Of a DNA stretch of 64,000 bases, positions 11,301 to 23,238 are shown one piece after another. The position numbers and the translations under genes were made by a program. The notes below the pieces were generated by a model, which saw only the letters and a program-made list of their open reading frames with translations, did not search any database and was not told the origin of the DNA. This DNA comes from Neonectria sp. B-13 (lineage: Eukaryota > Ascomycota > Sordariomycetes > Hypocreales > Nectriaceae). The DNA is taken from positions 744,001-808,000 of the forward strand of contig NOKP01000003.1 of the NCBI GenBank assembly GCA_002682825.1, given 5' to 3'. Within the stretch, counting starts at the first letter, position 1. Each line of letters starts with the position of its first letter.

Positions 11301-13319
11301 CGCTTTTCGCGTCGACAAGCAGGTAGTCCACTTTACCGTCACCCGTCATGTCTACGAACCGTACTTGGTCTTGTTTAGCACCGTCTGGCCCTTCGGCAAC
11401 GGTGAAAACTTCTGACCACGAGGGAACCAAAGTCGAGTCTTGCAGCCGGTTGATGAGCCCGTTCACCTTGCCGCCGGAGCCAACGATCATATAATCGGCT
11501 CTGCCTTCGCCTGTCAAGTCACCAAGGATAACCTTGTCTCCTTTTGTGGCTGAGGCCCCGGTAGCGATGACGCCGATTTTGTGGTAATCGGGCACGATGT
11601 CCGCGCCCGTGTTTAACCAGCCCGTCACCTCACCTGTGTTTTTGTTGACGATGCAGAAATCATCTCTTCCATCACCTATCGCGTTCCGTGATTAGCGAAT
11701 ACTGAACTGTTGAGGGATGTGGGAGTTGCTTGTGTATAAAAACAGAAAAGATCTGCTGAGTGCTCACCGTCAAGGTCCACCATTTGAAGAGTCTCATTGG
11801 TTGCGCCAACTCCCCCGGCAATCCGGCCAAGCGCCTGCCATTGCCACGCACCATCCTTCTCGAGACGGTTGATCCAGCCAGAAACCTCGCCGTTGTCGGG
11901 GTCAACATATATATAGTCGTCTCTACCATCGCCGTTCAAGCTACGTGAAGGTCAGCCGAGTAGAGTCAGAAAGAAAGGGGAATCACTTACTCGGCAAACA
12001 TGACGCCCGTCCCATCTCGGGCCTCAGCCGGCTTCGCGACAGTTCCTAGCGCTTTCCACTTTCCAGATGTCTTGCCGTCGGCGTCTGCAATATTGAGATG
12101 GACCTTTGTTGCTCCCGTCTTTGGATCAACGCAGGCATAATCCTTCAGGCCATCGCCATCGAGATCCATAAAGTGAAGCTGAGCACCAGGGCAGGCACCT
12201 TCAGCAACGACGCCTCGTTTGACCCATGTGGGCTTGAAAGGGCCATCAGTAGTAGCTCTGAAGTAAAGAGGTCAGTGTTGTTCTTGTTCGAGAAGGTTTC
12301 TTGTCCAGACGAGGGAAGGAGACTTACACCTTGGCGCCGTTGGCGATTTGGCCTACTCTGTACCAAGACGGTGTTGACTTGCACGCGTCCGGACCGGTTG
12401 GATTCGGAGCAGTCTGTGCCTTCCCTGGCTTGGAGATCCAGCCTTCCTCATCGGCAGCTTCGATGGCAGCATAGTATCGATCAGCCATCTTCGCATAGCC
12501 GCCGTCGTTGGGGTGAAGGCCGTCCGCCAAGTCGGAAGTGGAAACAGCTGTGTTCATCGACACCATCTTCACCTTCTTACCCGCCGAGACGTAATCGGAT
12601 ACCAAGTCAGGGATGGCTGCGTTAAAGGTCTCAATCCGTGGAACTGTGGAAGGATACGCACTCCGACTTGCGGGAATGATCTGACACACGAGAACGACGG
12701 TGTCAGAGTAGTGCTTGAAGATGAGGTCGATCAAGTTCTTGAGGCGTGACGGGGCGTTTGTAGGATCAATGTTATTCTTCATGTCGTTGGTTCCTGCATG
12801 AAGCAGGACGATGTTTGCGGCTGCGTAGATGCCAACTCCGCTTACATCTGTGATCTCGCTGATCACGTAGCCTCGGTGTCCTTCGTGGTTGTTATCGGCC
12901 ATGGCTCCGGTGGCCATGCCCCCGACAAAGTCGACCTTGTTGCCTCGATTTTCTAACATGTCAAAGAGCTTCTTGCGGTAGCCAGTCTCGTCTGTACTTT
13001 GCGCACCCCACGTGATAGAACTAATATACGGTTAGAAAAGTCCGATGTCAAGAGTGAAGGTAACCAATGGATGAACTACAAACAGAACGCTTGTTGCGGT
13101 AGCAATGAAAGGTGATACGTACTCTCCGATGGGAAGAACCCTCAACTCAACGCCATTGGCAATTGCTGCTCGGGGCTGCAGATTTCGTACACCTGGAGGA
13201 GCGGCGTTTGCAACCGGGATCAAGAAACTAGATGCCACCAGCGAGAGTGTTGTCAAAGTGGTCAAGACATTCCACCGTCGGCTGGTGGTCTGTCGTTGAC
13301 CAAGCGCACTCAGCACCAT
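8354..13319 (-). CDS. Secreted SGNH (CE3-like) esterase with VCBS/FG-GAP repeats and low-complexity tail
   Basis: Eight exons: 13319..13123, 13020..12328, 12257..11991, 11940..11768, 11675..11226, 11167..10822, 10762..10438 and 10378..8354. They sum to exactly 1492 codons (1491 residues). A signal peptide (about residues 1-38, ending PVANA) precedes a GDSL/SGNH hydrolase. Block I is LPIGDSITWG (Ser67), block III AGTND (Asn144) and block V DGLHPND (Asp232, His235), the complete catalytic set of CE3-type acetylesterases. From about residue 320 there are some ten VCBS/FG-GAP units (DLNGDGRDDYIYVD, DMTGDGKVDYLLVD), which usually form a calcium-binding propeller. The tail holds Gly-rich and 12-Asp runs, Ser/Thr-rich stretches, many Cys, and a folded-looking C-terminal region near EGYCFVDREGYLEF. 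The probable role is extracellular deacetylation of a polysaccharide. The intron at 10379..10437 is GC-AG (GAG|GCAAGT). The start chosen is the first ATG giving a clear signal peptide. Confidence 0.9.
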
Positions 13320-15476
13320 GTTTGCCGTCTGTACTTTGTGCAACGTGACTTTGACTTGGTTGTTAAATCACTGAGTTGCTGGCGGTATGCTGAAGAGCTG
13401 AATAACATGAGATCTCTTGTTACTTTTATCCAGAATGCCGTAGCTTTTACCGTAGCTTTTAAGTCAGCGAGTGGCATCACGGGTCCGGTCTCACGGCTCG
13501 CTCGGCCAACATGGAATCACGAGCTCTTAGCATTCATTGTGTTATCTCATGAGACCTCGGAGCGCCAAGCTTGCGGCCATGCATCAGTCAAGCTAGTCAA
13601 CCAACCGGGCCGGGCAAAGACGGGGGCTATCGGAGGGCAAAGGTCGATGCTTTCTCCTCCGATATCAGGGGAACCGGCGGTAAAGGCGGCTGAGGTAGGA
13701 TACTAACGCCGACAAAGTCTCCTACAAGGTTACAAACCTACAAAAGTTCAACGCTTGAGACGCAAGTCCACCAACGACCGGGCGATGAGCACCGTTTGGG
13801 AAACGGGGAATATCCGCCGCGCCTGTCTTGGCCAATACAGTGTTGGTGATGAGTTCCGTGCTGCGGCTGATATCGAACCATCGTTGCGGGCACCTATGGC
13901 ACTTGCGTACGGCATAGGAATACGGTGTAGTCCGTGGTGCAGGAACGCCTTGCAGAATCAATACTACCATGGCATGATCCTTTGGACAAGTCTAGGCCTT
14001 CAGCCGTGGCTTCTTGATGGTATCAGACGATCACTCGGTTGGGGCACCCCTGTTTAGGGCGATGCCTCGCTTCGGTGGGTTTGAACAAGGAGGTAACTTC
14101 TGGTATAGTCCGGAAATGTCGTAGCACAGCTAAACAAGGGCTGGTGGTAAGTAGTTGCACATGAGTCAACCTCGGCTCTATGCGGTGTTGTGACAAAAGT
14201 GGATTAAGTATTTCTCTCAATCTTTCCACATATGCCTCAGCGCTGTTGGTTGTGGGAGAGCTACATAGCCCACGGGTGGGTGAGTTTGCGCCTCTTCTGA
14301 GTCCCATCCCGCCCCCGAGGCTGTTGGTTGATAAAATGGCTCAGAAGCAACCTGGGCTAGCATACAGTACCTAGGAGCCCGGGTAGTCCGGGAAGCTCGT
14401 ATGAGATATTATTAGGTCGGCTATCAGGTGGTTGTGGTAGTGTTGTGTTGGCCTCGTTAAAGCACCGGTTGCCGCTATCCATATTAATTTAGGCAACTAA
14501 GCTTGATACAGAGGACTCATCACAGAGGAAACAAGTGACAGGCGCTTAGAGCCGTGGAAGCTCCCGCGCTTGGTCCCTAAAAGATAAGCTTAAAAAAGCT
14601 GCCAAGCTGCCGAAATTCCGTGCTGTTAGTTGTGTCTTCACCCAACTTGATCCTAGTGTGGTCTTGGCCCCCGACAGGATTCACTCGGTTAGATCTCGAC
14701 AGTAGGTCATGCCACTGTCTGTACTGTTTAACTTTATTCGGCCCGTCCTGATCAAGAGCCTTGGTTCCACTGTAAATTGTGCCTTGTTCGGGCGCTTCCG
14801 GAAACGGTCATGTTGGTTCCAACCAACAAGGATGATATAAGTGGCATGCCCACTTAGGATTTACGGCTATGACGTTGTTGGTTCTAACATCGACCATGGG
14901 GCCTTGGTAAACGGTCGGTCAATCATCGGGAGCTAGTCTAAGTTTAAGTCAAAGACGGCAATTCAACAGAATAAGGATGGCCTGGGGATAAATGGTGTCA
15001 ACCAACCGCATGAGTAGTGCAACCACCAGTCCATAATCACACAACCGTTCTGTCAACCTCCCGCTTTGATGCAGGTCACAACCAATCGGAACATCACGTA
15101 TTGCACGCAGTTTGTCACCTGGCCGTCAGGGGGCTTTGGCCCCAAGAATCTAGAACCCAGTCTTGTTACTGACTTTCTTTTTATGAAACCAACCGCTACC
15201 AACAGCATGTACCGTGGGGGCAATCTATGAACGAAAACATGCACCAGAGAGGCGTAGAAACAAGGCAGTGCGGCCCTTCGGATCGACCTCTCCGGCTAAA
15301 CCCCAAGCGGCCGCGCGGGCATCAATTAACTCGAGTTAAGCAGACAATTCTTCTCTCCCAGCCATTAATGTGGGACAACTTGGTTGCCTTTTCCACGTTA
15401 AAAGATGAACACATTCCTCCGTCGTTTCCTCTCTCCATCCTACACAAACGCTACTTTGCATCCATATTGATACACA
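13320..15476. other. Intergenic region, no gene recognised
   Basis: 2.16 kb between divergently transcribed genes. Several open frames of 60-136 codons occur on both strands. None shows a start context, a domain or a plausible intron pattern. Both ends must hold promoters: the esterase at the left, the membrane-anchored protein at the right with a CT-rich stretch at about 15410-15450. Confidence 0.5.
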
Positions 15477-16876
15477 ATGGATAGACGGTCTCAATCCTCG
15501 TGGAGGTCACTCTTCACATTTTTTCCCGTTGCTGTCCTTTCCCTTGTCCTACTCTTTTATGCTGGCCCATCTCGAACTCTTGGTCTGAACCCCCGCGTCT
15601 CTGTCACAGAGCGAAGTTTCCATGACAATGTGGTTACAAATCTCACCAAGCGGGAAGAAGACCCGGTTTATGACAGAGCTGTCGAGAAGGGAAACAATCT
15701 GCTTTGTAAGCTGGTCGTGTCTAAAGAGGCTGCTAAGGTGGCCAACAAAGGGGTTTCGCTAGAGGCTCCGGAACACTTGCAAGGCTATGGCTTAGAGGAA
15801 CTGGAAGGTTGGGACACGACCTCAACCGACGATGACGCGCCGTATTTTCGAAACTACTTGGACGCAGCATTCAGCGCTCTCGGCATAACTAAGAAGACCG
15901 TCGATATGCATTGGGTCAATTCCAGATCAGGGGATATATATGATGACCCCGACGATCCCGATCCTGATCAAGTGCAACACGGCGTGGTAAGTCATTCACG
16001 CATTTCATTAGATAAATAGGGCGACGATCTTCCTTGCAGAATCATGTGCACCAGTTAGCGGTACAGAGACAGGCAAGTGCTGACTTGAGTGAAACTACCC
16101 ACAGCCCACGGGAGCGTTCTTCACCACCTCCTTCATTCTGGATGCTGGTGTCATAATTGCAGACAATAACTTGGCAGTCAAGGCCGCAATCGATCGCAAT
16201 CCGTTCTGGATATCAGGGAGCCCTGTGACGCACATTCGCCAGGTACGTTTGGTGTCCAATTCCAATTAAATCAAAATTCCACCTTTCCAATCGACTAACC
16301 CCGAGTCTTAGTGGAGTGACGCGGCGTGGATGCAATGGGTGAGCCAACCTTCGTTCCTTTCTCTTCTTCCTCTTGATATCTGGATTTCGCTCGTTCTCTG
16401 CACTTGTTGTGGCTTACAATGCCATGAACCTTGCCTTTACCCCAATAGAGAAACCGCTAACATGCCGATTCGGGTAATTTCAGACAAGGGCCTGCGCTTA
16501 TGCAGACGCTGGCGCTGATGTCAAAAACGTCAAGTACATTATTCGGTCGCGGGTTACCAACGAATCCACCCTATCGATTTTGTTCAAGGCACTGATCAAG
16601 AAGTACGGCGGAAGCCCGACAATTGGAAAGTGGAACGACCGCTTGACACTCGACGTGAAGAAGAACCGGGAGGAATTACATGCTGTACTCGGCACCCCCA
16701 ATGGAGCAGCATCAGCATATTTCCTGCTAAACCACAAGGCAAAATTGGGAATAAAGACCATCGATAAGGTTGATATATTCGTCCCCAACATTCCCTACAC
16801 AGTCATTGGGACCAGCGTTAGTGACGTGGCGAAATCGGCTAAAATTATGCTCTTGTTTACTGTCACTACTCCATGA
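15477..16876 (+). CDS. Hypothetical protein with N-terminal signal anchor, function unknown
   Basis: Five exons: 15477..15986, 16040..16060, 16105..16242, 16312..16338 and 16484..16876 (introns of 53, 44, 69 and 145 bp), giving 362 residues. The two tiny exons (21 and 27 nt) are inferred from frame continuity and consensus splice sites, so they are less certain than the outer exons. A hydrophobic segment at about residues 14-32 (LFTFFPVAVLSLVLLFYAG) suggests a signal anchor or signal peptide. Next comes an acidic middle region (DIYDDPDDPDPDQ). The C-terminal part (FFTTSFILDAGVIIADNN, WSDAAWMQW, then a Lys-rich region) may be a globular domain. I do not recognise the family. It resembles lineage-restricted secreted proteins of fungi only in general architecture. 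Confidence 0.7.
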
Positions 16877-17472
16877 TTCCTTCGACCCTCGCGGTGGCAA
16901 TGGATCATAAACAAGGATATTAGGGCTTTATAGCGATGGTTGCAGGGCTAAGTTTATAAGTTCTTTCTAGCTTTGGCCAATATTATCAGATAGATCAAAG
17001 CAACACAGCAGACAATACACGGTGGAAAACACAGTACAATGCCATGCCCAGAAATAACAATCCTCATCATTTAGACGTAGTGAGATTTCCAGGTAGATAG
17101 TTCACGTTTATATCATATCCTGTTCTCACAATCGGTCTAGGGTATCTCTCTCCAGCCTTGATATCTAATTTATGAGAATTACGTCCCAAGCCACAGTGAC
17201 CTGGCCGTCTCTCATCAAGATGAAAGGTTAGGCCAGCCTTGTTCCCTCCATCTCAATACACCACAGCACACGACACAATGCAAGTCACTTTTTCATGAGC
17301 AAGCTGTGTCGCATTCATGAAAATCAATATTCTGATCGATTGGTAACCATCAATACTTGAGACTGACTCTAGCACTAACAGAGAAACAAGGGGAGAGCTG
17401 GACTGAAAACATGAAATATTGACTAATTTAACCTTTACTAAGTGGAATTTGAATCTTCAGAGGTAGTAGGCA
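16877..17472. other. Short intergenic region between convergent genes
   Basis: About 600 bp between the 3' ends of the gene at 15477..16876 and the F-box gene at 17473..18888. Nothing beyond presumptive 3' untranslated sequence is visible. Confidence 0.6.
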
Positions 17473-18888
17473 TTAGTCCGAAACATCCTGCCTTCCCTCC
17501 CGAAGCGCAGCTTTCAGACTTGCGACCTCCTCCGGGGGTAGAATACTTTCCCATGCAAAGATGTAAAAGCCGCGTGACATTGGCCGCCCCGGATGTAAAC
17601 TGGGAGCCAGACCGAGGAGGTGCATCCTCAGCTGATCCCAGAAGGCGAAACCCAGCGGGCGGAAAGAGTCGAACTTGACACCGATAATGGGTGTTTGAGG
17701 GCAGGCTTCCTTTTTGCGTGAGACATTTCCAAAAAACGTCACCCCAAAAGAATGTCTCTCCAAGGCGCTTTTAGTCTGGCCCCAATGAAATTCGTCCGTG
17801 AAAACTGGAAGTATGACTGGTTCGGCATCCGCTGGAACAGACGAACCTTCACCGGCTTTACGCAAAAATTGGAACTTGTTGTTCTGACGAAAGCCACGCA
17901 CAACCATCGTGTTCTCTCTTTCGTTCGGCAACGCTGTTATCCATCTGGTACTCGCTGAAGCTGGAGGTGGTCGGGGTAATCGGTAGTATACATCTTTCGT
18001 CGCGTCCCCGAGTGTTAACAAATATTGCATCGCCGTCTTGATCTCTTCTGCGGCGGAGAAACGGGTGAAGCGGATTCGGGGCATCTCCAACAAGTCTACC
18101 GGGTCCATGTCGACCAGCCTGTCGATATCTTCATCCGACCAGCCAATCGTGCCCGCCTTGTCTGCAACCAAACGCTGCACTTCACCCGTTACTTGTATGA
18201 GCCACATGGCACGCAAGGCACGCATTTCCTCTACCCAGGTAGGTTGCCCTGCATCAACCACCTTGGCGGGTCTACCGACGAACTCGCGATCCCAGGCTGG
18301 AACATCCCGAGCTGGACTTGAAGTACGTTTTCCGGGCCTGTCATAACTGTGTGTGTAGTGGGGTTGAGGATCCCAAGAGTGCAACGGCCTGAAACTCGGG
18401 GCTCTCACCCGTGCCAGACACGATTCCAAACATGCTTGCGATAGGGCGGATGCTTGGTATGCCGTTGCGACAACGGATCGAAGTACCGCTACTGGCACGG
18501 TCGAGGCCGACAGAATTTCAGGGCCAAGTGTCTTGACTACTTTGGCTTGTGGCACAGTGAAAGGAAGCATGGGGCGCATGAAATCCTCCTGGAACTCATT
18601 AAGATTCTCGAATGGAAGGACCTTGGAGCGCACAAGAATGACGCCGCGAACGAGTTCTTGGATCTTGGGTGGCAGTATCGAGTTCGGACCGGAGAGTATG
18701 CCTTCAGTAATGTCGAGGGCATGGCTGTTGAAGAGTTGCAATGTGTAAGGCGACGCCTTCAGCAAGCTCCAGAGCGTATCGAGGCCGGAAATGTTGGTGA
18801 CGATCTGAAGCAGGATCTCAGGTGGTAGTAGTTCAAGAGACGCTGGCTGGTCAGGCCGAGTAGATTTGACGATGGGTGGAGAACCCAT
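17473..18888 (-). CDS. F-box domain protein (probable)
   Basis: A single uninterrupted frame of 471 codons from the ATG at 18888. Residues 18-55 contain an F-box-like motif (LELLPPEILLQIVTNISGLDTL), followed by helical sequence as in fungal F-box proteins. The remaining 400 residues show no repeats I can identify; they include a Pro/Ser-rich stretch and end RQDVSD. F-box proteins link substrates to SCF ubiquitin ligases through Skp1. No substrate can be guessed. The high GC3 and long open frame without introns make it a credible gene. The antisense frames are shadows. Confidence 0.82.
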   Translation of the reverse strand: MGSPPIVKSTRPDQPASLELLPPEILLQIVTNISGLDTLWSLLKASPYTLQLFNSHALDITEGILSGPNSILPPKIQELVRGVILVRSKVLPFENLNEFQEDFMRPMLPFTVPQAKVVKTLGPEILSASTVPVAVLRSVVATAYQASALSQACLESCLARVRAPSFRPLHSWDPQPHYTHSYDRPGKRTSSPARDVPAWDREFVGRPAKVVDAGQPTWVEEMRALRAMWLIQVTGEVQRLVADKAGTIGWSDEDIDRLVDMDPVDLLEMPRIRFTRFSAAEEIKTAMQYLLTLGDATKDVYYRLPRPPPASASTRWITALPNERENTMVVRGFRQNNKFQFLRKAGEGSSVPADAEPVILPVFTDEFHWGQTKSALERHSFGVTFFGNVSRKKEACPQTPIIGVKFDSFRPLGFAFWDQLRMHLLGLAPSLHPGRPMSRGFYIFAWESILPPEEVASLKAALREGRQDVSD

Positions 18889-19171
18889 TTCATCGAGATA
18901 TATAGTCGTTTAGATATAAGGAAAAGGCTTTGGAGCGGAGAAGTGCGGATATGAGTGATTTTGTGTGATTGAGCAAATGTCTTGTTGGTTCTGGGTTACC
19001 AACGTGGCAACTCCCATCCTGCCGTAATGTGCATGCATGTGACATAAGGCAGGCCTGCTTTTGCTGTCCAATAAGAATGGGGTGATTTTGGCCCACAGTC
19101 TTTCCTCTTGTGGGCTACGTGTTGGACTCCGCTATTGAACCAGACCAAACGGCCTAATTGGAAACCTCAAC

Positions 19172-20890
19172 CAGCCGTTGTTATAGGGGGGCGAATTAAG
19201 CTATAATACAATTCAGAAAGCAGTTATTATATATAATTAATTGTATAATTATTATATTATATAGAAAGTTAAATAGAATATAAAAAGATAATTTAGAAAG
19301 TATAAATATTACAGCCCGGGTTAGGACCAGGCGGTTACAACTAGTAGAATCATTTTAGTACCTACTTTTTCCTTCCTATCACAGTGTATAACACTTATAC
19401 GTTGAATGAGCTCTATTCAACACAGTTCAATACTATGAGTATATGCACATTGAATAGGCACTATTTAATATAACTTAATACTATTTGACTATATTAGTCT
19501 TATGTATATATATATATTTATTTAGTATATTAGATAAGAGCCTTAAGCTCCTTAACTATTAATACTCTTACTTAATTATATAATAACTTACCTTTATATA
19601 TTACTATTATAATCTATATTACTTATTATAATATTCTAATCTACTTAATTATTAAACTATATACTTTAGATCTATCTTATACTTTTAGAATAAATCTAAC
19701 TATTATTTATAGTAATTTTAGCTTTAGTTAATATTATCTAATAGATTAAAATAATATAATAAATAATATATAATAGTTAATATAATAAGATATTATACTT
19801 AATACTATTAATCCTAATAACTTAAATATAATAAGCTTTCTTAGTAATATAGTTTATATTAATATTATACCTTAAGTCTATTTTTATAATTTATCTAAGT
19901 TCTTCTCTTTAATCTTAATATCTAATTTATAAAAAGCTTATCTTAAACTATAGTATATATAAATAACTTAATTATTTCTTATTAAGCTAATAAGTTAGAT
20001 TAGTCTTTTTCTTTCTTTTTTAATATATTATAATATAGTATAATATAACTATAATATATACTACTTTTCTAATTATCTATTATATCTTATAATTAAATAG
20101 TAAAATATAAAGTTATAAAATATATAAAATAGAATACTATTATTCTTTAGATAGAAAGATAAAAACTATTAAGTATAAGTAATACTTTTACTAAGTTAAA
20201 CTTTATAGTCTTAATAGCTTTAAGTTTAACTATATAATAATTAATACTATCTAAAAGGTATATCTAGCTATATTTAGCTATTACTTACTTCTTAATAATA
20301 AAACTATTAAGATTAATAATATTAGCTTTATTATAAAAGAGAAAATACTACTTAAAGCCCTTACTAAGCAATTAAAAGCTAGGTTAGATAATAAAGATAA
20401 TAAAGTTATTATCAAAGAATTATCTAGAGACAAATATACCCTTTAGTTCTAAGAGCTACTAGAATGCATAGAACTAGTATAGATAGCCAGCTAGTCCATC
20501 TAGAAATCAAGGGAAACAAGGATCAACAAGGGTAGGATTATGTACTAGGAATAGGGTTAAGGAAAAACTTAGACTGGATGGAAAAGGTAGATAGGTTTAG
20601 GTTAGATGCAAAGGTTAATAAAGAACTTTAAAACCAACCAGGCTTAAGACAAAGAAATCAATGCATAATACAGTAATCATTATACATTAGGTTCCCTTAT
20701 AGAGGGGACCTGACTGTTATATATAACTTTAGGCTTAAGTATTAAGCCTATTATATTATTGTTTTTTCTATTTTCTTTTATACTATTTAACCTTTAGCTC
20801 CTTCTCTAGGTATATACTACTAAGGACTATTATATCTAAATATTACCTTATGCATTAGTATAATAGTATTTCTATAGAATTTTCTCTCTG
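19172..20890. repeat. AT-rich RIP-like repeat, copy 1 (shared core 19704-20706)
   Basis: A block of extreme AT richness (long TTAATATTA, TATATA runs) with stops in all frames. The core 19704..20706 is closely similar, in the same orientation, to 33484..34480. Differences between the copies are largely C/T and G/A, the pattern expected of repeat-induced point mutation. Near 20300-20480 a faint coding trace (RLDNKDNKVIIKELSRDKY) is interrupted by TAG/TAA where the other copy has TGG. A GC-richer word (CAGCCGTTGTTATAGGGGGG, 19172-19191) also occurs at 34529-34548. It is probably a dead transposable element of unknown class; I could not identify terminal repeats or a target duplication. Confidence 0.85.
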
Positions 20891-20904
20891 TTTTCACTGC
20901 CCGC

Positions 20905-22299
20905 TTAGAATTGCACTAAGTCCCTAGAACACGGCTCTGACCCTGACCCTAAATGCACCTCTAATAACACAGCCTCGCAAGCATTAAGATCGTTAGCTTC
21001 AGTAGTCTCTATATAAGCATCGTTAGGCCGCGACCCCGGATTCGGCGGGCAGAAATCTACGCTTTCAACTTCCCTCTGGTAGCCGCACGTCTCGATGTAA
21101 AAGGACGTAATCGGCGACTGGCTCATCGCCGAGAGGATCTCCTTCCACGTGCCGGACTCAAGGTAGACGCCTCTGAGAATGACCTCGTCGAGGGCTGTGG
21201 ATTGCTGGATGAGCGCCGTGAAGGCATCGCCGGTTATCGACAAGCTCTCCAAGCTCAACGACCGCAAGCACAGAGGAGAGAATGCCGACTGGTCGAGCAT
21301 TAAGATGTCAGAGCCCTTGAGTTTTAGAGAGTGTATGTTCGGCGCGAGTGGTAGTAGCTGCCGGATGTACTTGTCGTACTTTTCGTTTGGTATTCGAAAC
21401 CGGAATTCTATGCCCTCGCCATCATCTGTGCTCTGTCCGTAGTGAAGGCTGAGATACTTGAGCTGTTGAAAAAGAGCCCTTGTTGAGTAGCCACTTGTGT
21501 CGGTGTGGTCGTCGTCCAGGATGTAACCAAAGTCGTATGCAAGAGGTAACGAGAGGTTAACTTCATCTAGCTTATCAAGCTGAGACCTGCGCATAGCCGT
21601 AGCGAATGACTCGAAGAAGTTTGCGGTGTCCTGCACGTAGCAGCACACAGGCGGCCAGACGTCCTGCTCCCGGTTGAGGTTATACGGAATATCCGCAAAG
21701 TCGAGCTTCAATACCTTGACGCCAGAGAACCTTGGCAAGGTAGTATGGATGACAATAGCTAACCGCGCGAGATATTTCAGATTCTTTTTCTTATTCTTCT
21801 TCAACCTTGCGTCGTAAAAGTCAAAGTCAGTCACAGGCTGGACTTCGACGCAGATCTCAAGGCGACGGACTAGGCGGCGCAGTGGAGGACTTTTTGATAA
21901 TTGCTGAAAATGCTGTATACCGCTGCTGCTGCTGATGACGACATGCTGAAACAGCAATGGCGTGACCAGCTGGTGGAATAGCCGGTTGACTGATCGCAGA
22001 GAACACAAGTTGGCCCGAAGGTTGATCCCTTTCAGTTCGTACCGACCCAGCGGGGGATCATATCCGCCGAAGCGATGTCTTTCAAAACCGTCGTGGACAT
22101 GCAACAGGACCTATGTTAGGTTAGCAGCGGACCTGGGGAGACTTGATGGTCTGGCTTTCACCTGTTGCAGCACTTCGGGTGGGAGTTTTACGATCATGGC
22201 TGTGACAGGGGTCTGTCCACCCCACGCATTGCTCTGCGGTCGTTTTGTATGTAGTTTTCGCGATTTTTCATATTCCCCAATTGTCACGTCAAAATACAT
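20905..22299 (-). CDS. F-box / leucine-rich-repeat-like protein
   Basis: Exons 22299..22162 and 22110..20905 (intron 22111..22161, 51 bp) give 447 residues. The F-box is formed across the splice junction: IVKLPPEVLQQ then VLLHVHDGF, followed by CSLRSVNRLFHQLVTPLLFQHVV. The rest contains irregular Leu-rich repeats (LKYLSLHYG, IHSLKLKGSDILML, LRSLSLESLSITGDAF) typical of fungal F-box/LRR substrate receptors. Met35 (ATG at 22197) just before IVKLPPE is an alternative start that would drop a non-conserved leader. It sits right beside the AT-rich repeat copy 1. Its frame is intact and not visibly hit by RIP-like changes. Confidence 0.85.
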
Positions 22300-23238
22300 T
22301 GGATTTACTCATAACTTAAATAAATTGTGGAACAACAGTAGGGGAATCGAATGAGGCCATCCAATCATTGTACACTGCGTTATTGTAGATGAAAATGGGT
22401 TGGAATGCGGCTGTCTCCAAATGTCCCTGCACACGCCCAATAATCTGGACATAGTTTTAAGTAGCCTAACTGCTATTCTGCAGTTATCCTGTGAATGCGC
22501 GTATTTGCAGGATGACTGTTCCTATGCCGGTTATTAGTTGAAGATTCCCCATACGGACGCTGACTGGGATCTACTGTTTATAGGATGACTATAGTTTATA
22601 GGATGACTGGTTGCAGGCTAATTATTATATCTTAGACTAAGCAGCAGGCGGATTTCCCCTTTCAGTGCAATACTATAATCCAGGGCTGAATCTTTAATAA
22701 GTTAGAAAGAGAACACAGTCTAAAATATCTGAACAACGAAAAGCAGTTCCCTGAGAAAGTGCACTATACATTTAATATACAAATCAGCACAGTACTTACA
22801 AGCGTCCTATTTTATATTAAAGCCAGCTATTAGGCCCCGGATCTGGATAGTAGAATCCCGTAAGGCTAAGACAAGTTGCTAGTTATCCGGCGAGAAGGCT
22901 ACTGAGTTAACAGTATTGCTATGCCCCGTGATTGTTTAAAGTATACATATGGAGCTTATCGCACCGCCTAACTAACAGCGTTCGGGTACAGCTCATCCCC
23001 TCAGCAGCTGTAGATACCTCACAGTTGGCTTGCTTAATGCCAACGTCCTAATCACACTCCAATCAAGTCCGAACGCCCCCTTGCCTATCCTATACCCTTA
23101 GGATAGACATGGAACGTTACACTTTACTCTGTTAAATTAAAAAATTTCACTAATATCAGATAAATCTCTTGTATTATATTTCCAAAACTCAAAAAATACT
23201 AAGCTGCCCAGGCTCTTTAACTAGAGCCTCTCTTATAC
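22300..23238. other. Intergenic region, moderately AT-rich
   Basis: 940 bp containing the presumptive promoter of the F-box/LRR gene. A short word GGATGACT recurs around 22510, 22583 and 22600 within TATAGGATGACT units. No gene is visible. Confidence 0.5.

Noticed and set aside
19196..20890. Possible AT-rich centromere or replication origin
   Set aside because: The same sequence occurs at 33484-34480 with transition-type differences and a broken coding trace, which fits a decayed transposable element better.
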